Source of the DNA: Betaproteobacteria bacterium
GTDB lineage: Bacteria; Verrucomicrobiota; Verrucomicrobiia; Methylacidiphilales; UBA1321
DNA: 56,561 nucleotides
Assembly (NCBI GenBank): GCA_903970275.1
Contig: CAJCIA010000034.1
Span: forward strand, 1 to 56,561
Direction of reading: 5' to 3'
The notes below the pieces were generated by a model. That model was not told the DNA's origin and ran no database searches. It saw only the letters and a list, made by a program, of their open reading frames with translations. Of the stretch, positions 16,360-25,858 are shown one piece after another; within the stretch, counting starts at the first letter, position 1, and each line of letters opens with the position of its first letter. The translations under genes were made by a program, and so were the position numbers.

Positions 16360-19300
16360 TTACTTCACGCTCGTCAGCTGGAGGATTCCCTGAAGTGGCA
16401 CGCTCAGCCACGCGGGGCGGTTGTTCAATTCGTAGCCCAGCTCGTAAAGAGCCTTGTTCATCAGCGTCGCGTCTAGAAGCACGTGAAGCTCCTCGTTCGT
16501 CTTGGGCAGGAAATCTCCCGTCCGCGCCGATTCCAGGTAAGCCTTCAGGAAGATGAGGCTGGCCCAGTAAGTCCAGAATCGGGCCCACGGCTCGATCCAG
16601 GTCATTGTCTCCGGAGTAATAATCCCGCGTTCCGCCTGCGCGGTCAGGGCGATGCGCGCCACATAGTCGAAGGACCGCAACATGCCGGCGACGTCGGTAA
16701 CCGGCGAGCGCTTGAAGCGACGCTCACCCAGTGAGCGCGCCGGCTCGCCTTCAAAATCAATGATCAGGAAATCTTTCCCCGTATGCAGGACCTGTCCAAG
16801 GTGGTAATCGCCATGAATGCGGGTGCGCATGCCGGTCAGCCGCACATCCGCGACGGCACGGAGCCGTTTCACAATGTCGGGCTGGAGTGCGATCACCTTC
16901 TCCGCGTCGGACCGCGCGGCCTCTGGGACCATCTTCATCTTGCTGCGAAGCAGACCCAGGTTTTGCACGGCCAGGTTACGCATGGATTGGAAAAGCGACC
17001 GCTGATAGAAGGGATTAAACGGCTCGGGGGCGAAGTCCTTGCTGTCGCGGTCGCTCGCCAGGCAGAGATGAAGTGCGGCGGTGCGCTCGCCCAGCAGTCG
17101 CGCCGCTTCGGCATACGTGCCAAGTCGCTCGGTGACCAAAACGGGGATTTCCTGAGGCAGCGCGGCCAGAAGCGAGCCCTCGATCCTCGGCGGGACTCGC
17201 TGCTCATCGGCGAGGGATCCGATGCGTTGGTAATAGCGGCTCAGGCTATCCAAGGTGAATTCGGAGCCGTCTCGACAATTGGCGGCGAAGCCACTGAGGA
17301 TGCCGAGGCTGGTTTCCTGTCCGTCGCGCGCCCGATAGACCAAACCTCCGGCCAAGGGAGGCGCGAAAGGGAATTCATGCTTCGCGAGAAACCGGTTGAT
17401 TTCGACATCCGGATTCACACCAGCTTCCAAACGGCGAAACGTCTTGAGGATGAATTTGTCGCCGAAGTGAATGGCGGAGTTGCTTTGCTCGGCCTTGCCC
17501 ACGTGCGGGTCCGTGTTTTCCGCACCGTCCCCCTGCAGCTGACGCAACGCATCGAGCGAAAAGCCGCGCAATTCGCCGTCGACACCCTTCAAGGCGCGCC
17601 GACGGCTCATGGTGTCGAGGAGCGTGAGCGCCAGATCGCGGTTGCCGATGCCGTCATAGATGACGCCTTCAACACCACTCTTTTTCAGACGCAGCCGCGA
17701 GATGACTAAGTGGGGCCGCTCGAGTTGAAGCTTGGCGGCCTCCTCCGCGGAGGCGAAGGCAAGTGGCAGCAGGTAACGCTCCGGATCGCCCTGCACATAA
17801 TCGAGATCAACGAAGAGGAGAAAAGACAGGCCGTCCGTGGACGGAACTGTGATCCTCTCGCCTACGTGCACGCTTTTCAGGACATGGGTCTTGCCGCCAA
17901 ACCAGCGGCGCGGCGGGATGTAATCCAGCAACTGCGTCTCGAGTTCCCGCACGCTCTGGTCTTCCAGCAACTCCTGCCAATCCTGCTCCACCTCGAGCAG
18001 CGGCCACTCGGGCGTCTTGGCGGGAGTGGCCGCAGGAGCGGCACCCGCCTCCGCCGGTCGGGTTTCCAGCGAAAACCAGTAGAAGGCGTGCGGCCCGATC
18101 GTCAGCCGATAGGGCTGATCGGAGATGGCGGGAAAGACATTCCGGCTGAAGATCTCCACCGGCACCATCTGCTGAAAGGCAGTCAGGTTTAGCTCCACCA
18201 TTTCCACGAAGCGGGAGAGATTACAGACCACCAGGACGCATTGCTCACCCTCGCGGCGCAGGAAGGCTAGAATGCGCCGGTTCTCCGGCTGCAGGAACTC
18301 GATGGACCCGGTACCGAAGACCGGCCAGCGCTTGCGCATGGCGAGCAGCCGCTTGGTCCACCAAAGCAGGGAGTCGGAATTCCGCTGCTGATTCTCCACG
18401 TTGATCGCCTCGTAGTGATATTCCGGATCGAGGATGATGGGGAGAAATAGGCTCTGCGGATTCGCCCGGGAAAAACCGGCGTTCTTATCCGAGCTCCATT
18501 GCATTGGCGTGCGCACGCCGTTGCGGTCGCCAAGAAAGACGTTGTCGCCCATGCCGATCTCGTCGCCGTAATAAAGCACCGGCGTGCCGGGCATGGAGAG
18601 CAGCAGGGCATTGAGTAACTCGATGCGTCGCCGGTCATTGCCGAGCAGCGGCGCCAGCCGGCGCCGGATGCCCAGGTTGATGCGTGCGCGCGAATCCTGC
18701 GCGTAGACGCGGTACATGTAGTCGCGCTCCTCATCCGTTACCATCTCGAGCGTCAGCTCGTCGTGGTTGCGCAGGAAGATCGCCCACTGGCTTGTGTCAG
18801 GGATGGTCGGCGTCTGTTGAAGAATGTCGACGATGGGCGTCCGATCCTCCATGCGCACCGACATGAAAAGCCGCGGCATGAGCGGAAAGTGAAACGCCAC
18901 GTGGCATTCGTCGCCCTTGCCCTGACCGAAGTAAGCCGCTGCGTCCTCCGGCCATTGGTTCGCCTCCGCAAGGAGCATGCGGTCGCCGTACTTCACGTCA
19001 ACGTGCGCGCGCAGCTTCTTCAGGAACTTGTGCGTCTCGTCGAGATTTTCGCAGTTGGTGCCTTCGCGCTCGTAGAGGTACGGCACTGCGTCGAGCCGCA
19101 GCCCGTCCACGCCCATATCGAGCCAGAAATCGAGGACCTTGAAGAGTTCCGTGTGGACCTCCGGGTTTTCGAAATTCAGGTCGGGCTGGTGCGAGTAAAA
19201 GCGGTGCCAGTAATTCGATTGTGCGACCGCGTCCCAGCTCCAGTTTGAGAGTTCGAAATCCTTGAAGATGATGCGCGCGTCCTTGTACTTCTCCTGGTTG

Positions 19301-19728
19301 TCGCTCCACACATAGAAATCGCGCCACTTGGTGCCCGGCTTGGCGCGGCGCGAGCGCTGAAACCAATCGTGCTGGTCAGACGTGTGGTTGATGACGAGCT
19401 CCGTGATCACGCGCAGCCCGCGCAGATGCGCCTCGTTCAGAAATTCCTTGAAATCCGACAGCTCGCCATACATCGGATTGACGTCCGTGTAGTCGGCGAT
19501 GTCGTAGCCATCGTCCCGCAGCGGTGATGGATAAAACGGCAGCAGCCAAAGCGCCGTGACGCCCAGGTCCTGCAGGTAATCCAGCTTCGAGGTCAGTCCG
19601 CGGAAGTCGCCGATGCCGTTCGCATCCGAGTCGCAAAACGAGCGGACGTGCGCCTGGTAAATGACGGCCTTTTTGTACCACATGGGGTCTTTCGTCCCGT
19701 TCCCGGCCGTGCTTTTCTGCTGTGCCAT
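16360..19728 (-). CDS. treS: Trehalose synthase fused to maltokinase (TreS-Mak)
   Basis: A 1122-residue fusion. The N-terminal GH13 part (about 1-550) interconverts trehalose and maltose: WYKKAVIYQAHVRSF, DGYDIADYTDVNPMYGELSD, nucleophile Asp in GVDGLRLDAVPYLYE, acid Glu in LLAEANQWPEDAAAYF, and FLRNHDELTLEM. The C-terminal part (about 600-1122) is a maltokinase making maltose-1-phosphate from ATP: IHGDYHLGQVLHT near 970 and IIDFEGEPARSLGERR. ATG 19728 is chosen because MAQQKS precedes the family start and an AAGGAG overlapping the glgE stop serves it; the frame is open 34 codons further up. With glgE just upstream this supplies the donor for alpha-glucan synthesis. Confidence 0.95.
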   Translation of the reverse strand: MAQQKSTAGNGTKDPMWYKKAVIYQAHVRSFCDSDANGIGDFRGLTSKLDYLQDLGVTALWLLPFYPSPLRDDGYDIADYTDVNPMYGELSDFKEFLNEAHLRGLRVITELVINHTSDQHDWFQRSRRAKPGTKWRDFYVWSDNQEKYKDARIIFKDFELSNWSWDAVAQSNYWHRFYSHQPDLNFENPEVHTELFKVLDFWLDMGVDGLRLDAVPYLYEREGTNCENLDETHKFLKKLRAHVDVKYGDRMLLAEANQWPEDAAAYFGQGKGDECHVAFHFPLMPRLFMSVRMEDRTPIVDILQQTPTIPDTSQWAIFLRNHDELTLEMVTDEERDYMYRVYAQDSRARINLGIRRRLAPLLGNDRRRIELLNALLLSMPGTPVLYYGDEIGMGDNVFLGDRNGVRTPMQWSSDKNAGFSRANPQSLFLPIILDPEYHYEAINVENQQRNSDSLLWWTKRLLAMRKRWPVFGTGSIEFLQPENRRILAFLRREGEQCVLVVCNLSRFVEMVELNLTAFQQMVPVEIFSRNVFPAISDQPYRLTIGPHAFYWFSLETRPAEAGAAPAATPAKTPEWPLLEVEQDWQELLEDQSVRELETQLLDYIPPRRWFGGKTHVLKSVHVGERITVPSTDGLSFLLFVDLDYVQGDPERYLLPLAFASAEEAAKLQLERPHLVISRLRLKKSGVEGVIYDGIGNRDLALTLLDTMSRRRALKGVDGELRGFSLDALRQLQGDGAENTDPHVGKAEQSNSAIHFGDKFILKTFRRLEAGVNPDVEINRFLAKHEFPFAPPLAGGLVYRARDGQETSLGILSGFAANCRDGSEFTLDSLSRYYQRIGSLADEQRVPPRIEGSLLAALPQEIPVLVTERLGTYAEAARLLGERTAALHLCLASDRDSKDFAPEPFNPFYQRSLFQSMRNLAVQNLGLLRSKMKMVPEAARSDAEKVIALQPDIVKRLRAVADVRLTGMRTRIHGDYHLGQVLHTGKDFLIIDFEGEPARSLGERRFKRSPVTDVAGMLRSFDYVARIALTAQAERGIITPETMTWIEPWARFWTYWASLIFLKAYLESARTGDFLPKTNEELHVLLDATLMNKALYELGYELNNRPAWLSVPLQGILQLTSVK

Positions 19729-19742
19729 TTTCCTATTCTCCT

Positions 19743-21776
19743 TCAGGGCGTAAGTGGATTGACGTGGAAGACGTGGGCGGAAGCTCCGGCAAAGGGATTC
19801 AGCTCCACGTAATTGTGGCTGCCATGCCACAGGTATTTCGCGTCCGTCAAAAGATCATGCACCTCGTACTCGGTGCCGGGCTCGATCGCGAGCGCGTCCA
19901 GATCCAACTCGATCCAGCCGCTCTGCACGCGATGCGGATCAAGGTTGACCACCACCAGCATGATGTCGCCGCCATCATCGGTCGCCTTGCTATAGGCCAG
20001 CAACGCATCGCTGTCGGTCGGGTGGAAATGGAGATTGTGCAGGTAATGCAGCGCGGGATGAGCACGGCGGATTCCGTTAATCGCCGTCACCAGGCTGGAC
20101 AAATTGTCCGGGCTGCTCAGGTCCCAATCTCGAATCTCGTATTTCTCGGAGTCCAGATACTCCTCGCTGCCGGGTTCGCGCGGCTTGCTCTCCATTAGCT
20201 CGAACGCGGGGCCGTAGATGCCGTAACTCGCGCCAAGCGTCGCGGCCAAAATGAGTCGAATGACGAAGGCCGGCCGGCCGCCTTCCTGAAGAAAATCAGT
20301 GAGGATGTCCGGGGTATTGGGCCACAGGTTTGGCCGAAAATATTCGATCAGCGGGGCCTCCGAGAGCTCCGTCAGATACTCGGTGAGTTCCTCCTTGTTG
20401 TTGCGCCAAGGAAAGTAATTGTACGACTGGTTAAAGCCGAGCTTCGATAGCCCCTCCATCACCCGGGGGCGCGTAAAGGCCTCCGCCAGGAAAATGACAT
20501 CCGGCCGCGCCAATCGAATTCCGCCGATGGCCCACTCCCAAAAAGGAAAGGCCTTGGTGTGTGGATTATCGACGCGGAAGACGCGCACGCCCTGATCGAC
20601 CCAATACTGGATCACGCTCCGCAGCTCCTGCCACAGGCCCTGCCAATCGTCCGTCTCGAAATTGATCGGGTAGATATCCTGGTATTTTTTCGGCGGGTTT
20701 TCCGCGTATTGGATGGTGCCGTCCGGACGATGCCTGAACCAGGACGGGTGTTCCCGCACCCACGGATGATCCGGCGAGCACTGCCAGGCGATGTCCAAAG
20801 CGATCTCGACGCCCAGGTTCCGCGCCGTATCTACCATCCTGTGGAAATCCTCCAGCGTCCCAAGTTCCGGATGGATCGACTTGTGGCCGCCCTCCTCCGC
20901 GCCGATGCCCCACGGGCTGCCGGGCTCGTCAGGTTCGCAGACCGGCTTGTTGTTTTTGCCTTTGCGAAAGGCGCGCCCGATCGGATGAATCGGCGGCAGG
21001 TACAGGACATCGAACCCCATTCCCGCGACGTGCGGCAGATGAGCCTCCACATCGCGGAACGTCCCGTGCGGCCCGGTCTTGCCCGGGCACGAGCGCGGAA
21101 AAAGTTCATACCACGCTCCGGTCTGCGCCAGCACCGGATCAACCGCGACCTGCAGTTCCCGAGCATATTCGGTCGAGTGCGCGCGCTGCGGATACTTCAT
21201 GGTCAACGCGGCCATCTCCTCATCGAGCGCCAGGTGAGCACGGTCTTCCAGCGTATCGCGGTCCCCCGCACTGAACTCCTTAGCCCAATGGCGCAGCTGC
21301 TCCGCTTCCACCTCCGGCGCCCGCTGCGCCGCGGCTTCGACCAGCTCCGCACCAATGAGCAGATCGACCGTGACATCCTGATCCGCGTGCACGCGCTTCA
21401 CCAAGTCCGTGCGCCACGACTTGTAGTGATCAATCCAGCCTTCCACGGTGTATTGATAGATCCCCAGCTCCGACACGCTGAACTCGCCTCGCCAGCGATC
21501 GTTGCCGATCGGCTCCATCGGCGTCTCGCACCAGCCCGTCTCCGCGGAGAATCGATATTTGAGGACGGCTGATAGTTGATCGTGACCGTCGGCAAAGATA
21601 TCGGCCTCGACTAAGACGCGTTCCCCCGGCACTCGCTTGACCGGAAATCGGCCCGCATCAATCTCGGGGGTTACTGCCTCGATCATCACGCGACGCTTGC
21701 CGTCGCCGACAATCTGCCCTGCGGTGGAGGGATCGGGTGGCAGCGCGCCTGCGCTCATCGGCTGATTAAAATCCAT
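19743..21776 (-). CDS. glgE: Alpha-1,4-glucan:maltose-1-phosphate maltosyltransferase
   Basis: A GH13_3 enzyme of 677 residues from ATG 21776 (ATG 21758 is also possible) that adds maltose from maltose-1-phosphate to alpha-1,4-glucans in the cytoplasm. In order: an N-terminal beta domain (about 30-120), a helical domain, then the catalytic barrel with GFDVLYLPPIHPIGRAFRKG, nucleophile Asp in FRVDNPHTKAFPFWEW (about residue 403) and acid/base Glu in FLAEAFTRPRVM (about 432). The C-terminal beta sandwich ends HVFHVNPLTP. It is the first gene of glgE-treS/mak-sugar porter. The branching enzyme GlgB, normally the last step, is not in the window. Confidence 0.95.
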   Translation of the reverse strand: MDFNQPMSAGALPPDPSTAGQIVGDGKRRVMIEAVTPEIDAGRFPVKRVPGERVLVEADIFADGHDQLSAVLKYRFSAETGWCETPMEPIGNDRWRGEFSVSELGIYQYTVEGWIDHYKSWRTDLVKRVHADQDVTVDLLIGAELVEAAAQRAPEVEAEQLRHWAKEFSAGDRDTLEDRAHLALDEEMAALTMKYPQRAHSTEYARELQVAVDPVLAQTGAWYELFPRSCPGKTGPHGTFRDVEAHLPHVAGMGFDVLYLPPIHPIGRAFRKGKNNKPVCEPDEPGSPWGIGAEEGGHKSIHPELGTLEDFHRMVDTARNLGVEIALDIAWQCSPDHPWVREHPSWFRHRPDGTIQYAENPPKKYQDIYPINFETDDWQGLWQELRSVIQYWVDQGVRVFRVDNPHTKAFPFWEWAIGGIRLARPDVIFLAEAFTRPRVMEGLSKLGFNQSYNYFPWRNNKEELTEYLTELSEAPLIEYFRPNLWPNTPDILTDFLQEGGRPAFVIRLILAATLGASYGIYGPAFELMESKPREPGSEEYLDSEKYEIRDWDLSSPDNLSSLVTAINGIRRAHPALHYLHNLHFHPTDSDALLAYSKATDDGGDIMLVVVNLDPHRVQSGWIELDLDALAIEPGTEYEVHDLLTDAKYLWHGSHNYVELNPFAGASAHVFHVNPLTP

Positions 21777-22044
21777 GTGGTACTTTGGTCGGACTCTTTT
21801 CCAGGACAATCTCGAAGGCCTTGTCTTCGCCGACATCCCTCTGAGGCCGCAATCTAACTCGCTGCCCGGGCGGTAGCTCCCCTATTGCAACCTCGGGGCG
21901 CGTCCTGCCGTCGTGAGTGATCGATCAATTTCCACACTGCCGCGTCGCAATCACCTTTCCATTGCGTTGCCTTTGGTCTAATCGAACTACAAGGGACCGA
22001 AGCGCAATCATCCTCACAAGCGCGGCGGTTCAAGCCATCTTTCT

Positions 22045-23478
22045 ATGTCCCAACTCAAACCCTACATTGTTCTCATCACCCTGATCGCCACGCTCGGCGG
22101 CCTTCTTTTCGGTTACGACACGGCGGTGATCTCCGGGACAGTCAGCAGCCTCCGCGTGGTCTTCATCGATCCGCAGCATCTCGGGCCTGACGCGGCGAAC
22201 TCGCTGCTCGGCTTCGTCGTTTCCAGCGCGCTGATTGGCTGCATCATTGGCGGCGTCATTGGCGGCTGGGTTAGCACGCACATCGGCCGGAAGCGGGGGC
22301 TCGTCATCGCAGCTTTTCTCTTTTTGCTTTCCGCGCTCGGTTCGGCGGCGCCCGAGATTTTCTTCGCCCCAATCGGCACGGGTGGCGCGGCCTACATCTG
22401 GCACCTCGTCTTCTATCGCATCATTGGTGGCGTGGGGGTGGGCTTGGCTTCGATGCTCTCGCCGATGTACATCGCGGAAATCGCTCCCGCGAAGATCCGG
22501 GGGAATCTCGTGGCTTGGAATCAAATGGCCATCGTGACCGGCATGCTGCTGGTTTACTTCGTCAACTACGGCATAGCCGAGGCGGGCGGCGGATCGAACG
22601 ACGCGTGGCTCAATGCCGTGGGCTGGCGGTGGATGTTCGCCTCGGGCGCCATTCCGTCGGCCCTCTTCCTGGCCCTGCTTTTCCTCGTCCCGGAAACGCC
22701 GCGCTTCCTCATGCTGAAAGGCCGCGAGAAGGAAGCCCGCGCTGTGCTGACCAGCCTGGTCACCCCGGCGGAGACGGAATCGGAGCTCACGGAAATCCGC
22801 GCCTCGCTGGCCGAGCATCACTCCGGCAAGCTCCTTTCCTTCGGCGTGCTCGTCGTGTTTATCGGCATCATGCTCTCGGTTTTCCAGCAATTCGTGGGCA
22901 TCAACGTCGTGCTTTATTATGCGCCGGAAATCTTCAAGGGCATGGGCCTGAGCACGAACGCCTCCCTGCTGCAGACCATCCTGGTCGGCGGAGTCAACCT
23001 GGCCTTCACGGCCGTGGCCATCGTCACCGTTGACCGGCTCGGCCGCAAGCCGCTGCAAATCATCGGGGCGCTCGTCATGGCCGCGAGCATGATCGCGCTC
23101 GGCACTGACCTAACCCTGCATGACAAGGGCACGCTGGCCCTGATCTGCATGCTGGTTTATATCGCGGGGTTCGCCGTTTCTTGGGGTCCGGTCACCTGGG
23201 TGCTGCTCAGCGAGATCTATCCCAACCAGATTCGCGGCAAGGCGATGGCCGTGGCCGTCGCGGCCCAGTGGATCGCCAATTACGGCGTAAGCTCCACCTT
23301 TCCCATCCTCAAGGACAGTCCCTATCTCAAGGCGCAGTTCGACGGCGGCTTTCCCTACTTCGTGTACGGCATCATGGGTATCGCCGCGGCGTTGTTCATG
23401 TGGAAGCTCGTGCCCGAGACGAAGGGCCGCACGCTCGAACAAATGGGAGCGCTCTGGGACAAATCCGGCTCGCGTTGA
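22045..23478 (+). CDS. Sugar porter, major facilitator superfamily (XylE-like)
   Basis: A 477-residue 12-helix proton/sugar symporter. Signatures: LLFGYDTAVISGTVSSL in helix 1, GGWVSTHIGRKRGLV, PETPRFLMLKGREKEA after helix 6, QQFVGINVVLYYAPEIFKGM in helix 7 (the QQ-GIN-V-YY sugar-site motif), DRLGRKPLQII, and PETKGRTLEQMGALW at the end. It resembles the E. coli D-xylose symporter XylE; the exact sugar (xylose, glucose or arabinose) is not settled. It is divergent from glgE across about 270 bases that must hold both promoters, and keeps the complete sugar-site motif that its neighbour at 14903-16288 has only partly. Confidence 0.93.
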   Translation: MSQLKPYIVLITLIATLGGLLFGYDTAVISGTVSSLRVVFIDPQHLGPDAANSLLGFVVSSALIGCIIGGVIGGWVSTHIGRKRGLVIAAFLFLLSALGSAAPEIFFAPIGTGGAAYIWHLVFYRIIGGVGVGLASMLSPMYIAEIAPAKIRGNLVAWNQMAIVTGMLLVYFVNYGIAEAGGGSNDAWLNAVGWRWMFASGAIPSALFLALLFLVPETPRFLMLKGREKEARAVLTSLVTPAETESELTEIRASLAEHHSGKLLSFGVLVVFIGIMLSVFQQFVGINVVLYYAPEIFKGMGLSTNASLLQTILVGGVNLAFTAVAIVTVDRLGRKPLQIIGALVMAASMIALGTDLTLHDKGTLALICMLVYIAGFAVSWGPVTWVLLSEIYPNQIRGKAMAVAVAAQWIANYGVSSTFPILKDSPYLKAQFDGGFPYFVYGIMGIAAALFMWKLVPETKGRTLEQMGALWDKSGSR

Positions 23479-23573
23479 CAACAACACGGCCGTCCATCCG
23501 CACAGCGCTTGACCATGGGCGCCCGATTTCCTAGCCTCCCCTTCCCGCCATTCACCACCATGGCGCACGTTCC

Positions 23574-23645
23574 GCGCGGTTAGCTCAGTGGTAGAGCACT
23601 ACACTGACACTGTAGGGGTCACAGGTTCGAAACCTGTACCGCGCA
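23574..23645 (+). tRNA. tRNA-Val (anticodon GAC)
   Basis: A 72-base cloverleaf. The acceptor stem is GCGCGGT/ACCGCGC, the D arm GCTC/GAGC, the anticodon stem CTACA/TGTAG around loop CTGACAC (anticodon GAC), and the T arm ACAGG/CCTGT with loop TTCGAAA. The discriminator is A, and C rather than CCA follows. It lies on the plus strand between the XylE-like porter and a sodium/solute symporter. Confidence 0.95.
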
Positions 23646-23738
23646 CGCTTTCACAGAACCTTGGCTCCGCGACTAATGCGGGCTCGTATTTGCATTGCCG
23701 CTGCGCCGCCTGCATTGCCATGATCACCGCCCTCGATC

Positions 23739-25451
23739 ATGACCAGGATTCATCTCACCGCCGTCGATTATCTCATCCTCGGTATCTACTTCTGCTTCGT
23801 GCTCGGCATCGGGTACTTCCTCAAGCGCGGGATGAAGGGCGCCACCGCGTTTCTCTCCGCAGGGCGCTCGATTCCGGCATGGGTCACCGGCCTGGCCTTT
23901 CTTTCTGCGAACCTGGGCGCGCAGGAAGTCATCGGTATGTCTGCTTCTGGTGCGAAGTACGGCATCATGACCAGCCACTTTTATTGGCTGGGCGCGATTC
24001 CCGCGATGGTCTTCCTGGCCGTGTTCATGATGCCGTTTTATTATGGCTCCAAGGCGCGCTCCGTCCCCGAATATCTCAAGCTGCGCTTTGACGAAAAGAC
24101 GCGCGGCCTGAACGCGATCACCTTCGCGGTCATGACCATCTTTTCCTCGGGCATCTCGCTTCATGCGCTGGCGCGGCTGCTCGAGACGCTGGTGGGCTGG
24201 AACTACTGGGCCTGCATTCTCATCTCGGCGTTCATCGTGCTGGTTTACATCTTCCTCGGCGGCCTGACCTCGGCGATTTACAACGAGGTGCTCCAGTTTT
24301 TCATGATCGTGCTGGGCTTCTCGCCGCTTGTGTATCTGGCGCTGCGTGACATCGGCGGCTGGCACGCGCTGGTGGAGAAACTCAAGCCGGTCGCCACCTC
24401 CCAGGGCTTCGCGCCCGGCACGTGGACACACTCATGGACGAACATGGCCGCCCCGGCGGATAATCCGATGGGTGTGAGCTGGTTTGGCATGGTGGCCGGG
24501 CTTGGCTTCGTCCTTTCCTTCGGTTACTGGTGCACCGACTTCCTCGTCGTGCAGCGCGCCATGGCGGCGAATTCGATGGGCGCCGCGCGCCGCACGCCGC
24601 TGGTCGCTGCCGTGCCCAAGATGCTCTTCCCCGCCTTGGTCATCCTGCCCGGGATGATCGCCATCGCGATGGATCACCAGACCGGCGGCGCCTTCCTGCC
24701 GCGCCTGGCCGATGGTACGCCAGACTACAACATGACCGTCCCCGCGCTCATGGCCCATTATCTCCCCACTGGGCTGATCGGCATCGGCTTCACCGCGCTC
24801 ATGGCCTCGTTCATGTCGGGCATGGCGGGCAACGTCACCGCCTTCAACACCGTCTGGACCTACGATCTTTACCAGAGCTACGTAGCGCCCAATCGCAGCG
24901 ACGAGCATTATCTTTGGATGGGCCGTAGCGCGACGGTCGCCGGCATTCTTCTCAGCATTGGTGCCGCGTTCCTTGCCTCGCAATTTAACAACATCATGGA
25001 CCTGCTGCAGCTGGTGTTCGGCTTCGTCAATGCGCCTCTCTTTGCCACCTTCCTGCTGGGCATGTTCTGGACGCGCGCTACGGGTCACGGCGCCTTCTTC
25101 GGTCTGCTCGGCGGCACGGTGGCCGCCGCCGTTTTCCACGGGCTCTCCTTGGCCGATGGAAACGTGGTGGGCATCAAGGGCGGCTGGATCAGCCCCATGA
25201 TCCATCTCCCACACAGCGACATGGTGCAGAATTTTTGGATCGCGATCACGGCGTGGACCACCTGCCTCCTCCTCACCATCGCCATCTCATTGGTGACCCG
25301 GCCTACGAAAAGCACCGATCAACTCCGCGGCCTCGTCTACGCGCTAACGCCGCGAACGGTGGACGCCAACGAGCCGTGGTACCAGCGCCCCGCCTTCCTG
25401 GGCGGAGCGGTTCTGCTTGCCGCCGTCGCCCTCAACCTCATCTTCATGTAA
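23739..25451 (+). CDS. Sodium/solute symporter (SSS family)
   Basis: A 570-residue protein with about 13-14 membrane segments, of the SSS family that takes up sugars, carboxylates or other small solutes with sodium. Typical elements: an extracellular N-terminus before helix 1 (LTAVDYLILGIYFCFVLGIG), LSAGRSIPAWVTGLAFLSAN with the unwound-helix region, YGSKARSVPEYLKLRF, LGGLTSAIYNEVLQFF, and GFTALMASFMSGMAGNVTAF, whose Ser/Thr-rich helix resembles the Na2 site. The substrate cannot be told. It is followed four bases later by a 65-residue two-helix protein, probably a partner, and then a strong terminator. Confidence 0.92.
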   Translation: MTRIHLTAVDYLILGIYFCFVLGIGYFLKRGMKGATAFLSAGRSIPAWVTGLAFLSANLGAQEVIGMSASGAKYGIMTSHFYWLGAIPAMVFLAVFMMPFYYGSKARSVPEYLKLRFDEKTRGLNAITFAVMTIFSSGISLHALARLLETLVGWNYWACILISAFIVLVYIFLGGLTSAIYNEVLQFFMIVLGFSPLVYLALRDIGGWHALVEKLKPVATSQGFAPGTWTHSWTNMAAPADNPMGVSWFGMVAGLGFVLSFGYWCTDFLVVQRAMAANSMGAARRTPLVAAVPKMLFPALVILPGMIAIAMDHQTGGAFLPRLADGTPDYNMTVPALMAHYLPTGLIGIGFTALMASFMSGMAGNVTAFNTVWTYDLYQSYVAPNRSDEHYLWMGRSATVAGILLSIGAAFLASQFNNIMDLLQLVFGFVNAPLFATFLLGMFWTRATGHGAFFGLLGGTVAAAVFHGLSLADGNVVGIKGGWISPMIHLPHSDMVQNFWIAITAWTTCLLLTIAISLVTRPTKSTDQLRGLVYALTPRTVDANEPWYQRPAFLGGAVLLAAVALNLIFM

Positions 25452-25455
25452 CGCC

Positions 25456-25653
25456 ATGCCCTTCGACCTGCGACTTCCCATCGGCCTCATGTTCGGGCTC
25501 TACGGCCTCATCCTCGTGGCCACCGGCCTGCTGGGGGGCCCGCAACTCACGCAAGTCTCGCTCGGCCTGAACATGAACCTGTGGTGGGGTCTCGTGCTGC
25601 TCGTCTTCGCGCTGGCCATGCTCGCCTCGTGGAAGTTTCAAGGCCGCAAGTGA
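25456..25653 (+). CDS. Small two-helix membrane protein downstream of SSS symporter
   Basis: A 65-residue protein with two predicted membrane helices (LPIGLMFGLYGLILVATGLL at about 7-26 and LWWGLVLLVFALAMLASWKF at about 43-62) and a basic C-terminal tail. ATG 25456 is four bases after the symporter stop, so the two are co-translated. I know no function for it. Its position and size suggest a small accessory subunit or stabiliser for the symporter. Confidence 0.75.
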   Translation: MPFDLRLPIGLMFGLYGLILVATGLLGGPQLTQVSLGLNMNLWWGLVLLVFALAMLASWKFQGRK

Positions 25654-25700
25654 GCCCCGCTTCGTTCTTGCTTCCGATGCCGGTTCTGGCAACCTGACTT

Positions 25701-25732
25701 CTCCCTTCTTTCCGCAAAGGAGGAGCTTTTTT
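25701..25732 (+). terminator. Intrinsic terminator of the symporter operon, abutting tRNA-Pro
   Basis: CTCCCTTCTTT (25701-25711) pairs with AAAGGAGGAG (25716-25725) with one bulged C and one G-T pair; the loop is CCGC. Six T residues (25727-25732) follow immediately. The T-run ends one base before the tRNA-Pro acceptor stem. Confidence 0.75.
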
Positions 25733-25806
25733 CGGGTTGTGGCTCAGCTTGGTAGAGCGCGCCGTTCGGGTCGGCGAGGTCCAGGGTTCAAATCCCTGCA
25801 GCCCGA
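25733..25806 (+). tRNA. tRNA-Pro (anticodon CGG)
   Basis: A 74-base cloverleaf. The acceptor stem is CGGGTTG/CAGCCCG with one T-G pair, the D arm GCTC/GAGC, the anticodon stem CGCCG/CGGCG around loop TTCGGGT (anticodon CGG), and the T arm CAGGG/CCCTG. The discriminator is A and CCA is not encoded. It starts directly after the T-run of the symporter terminator, leaving no room for a separate core promoter after that terminator. Confidence 0.95.
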
Positions 25807-25858
25807 TTAATCCCGGTCCTTTCTTAACGTCTTCGTTCAGCTTGGATCGCTCTGCTAC

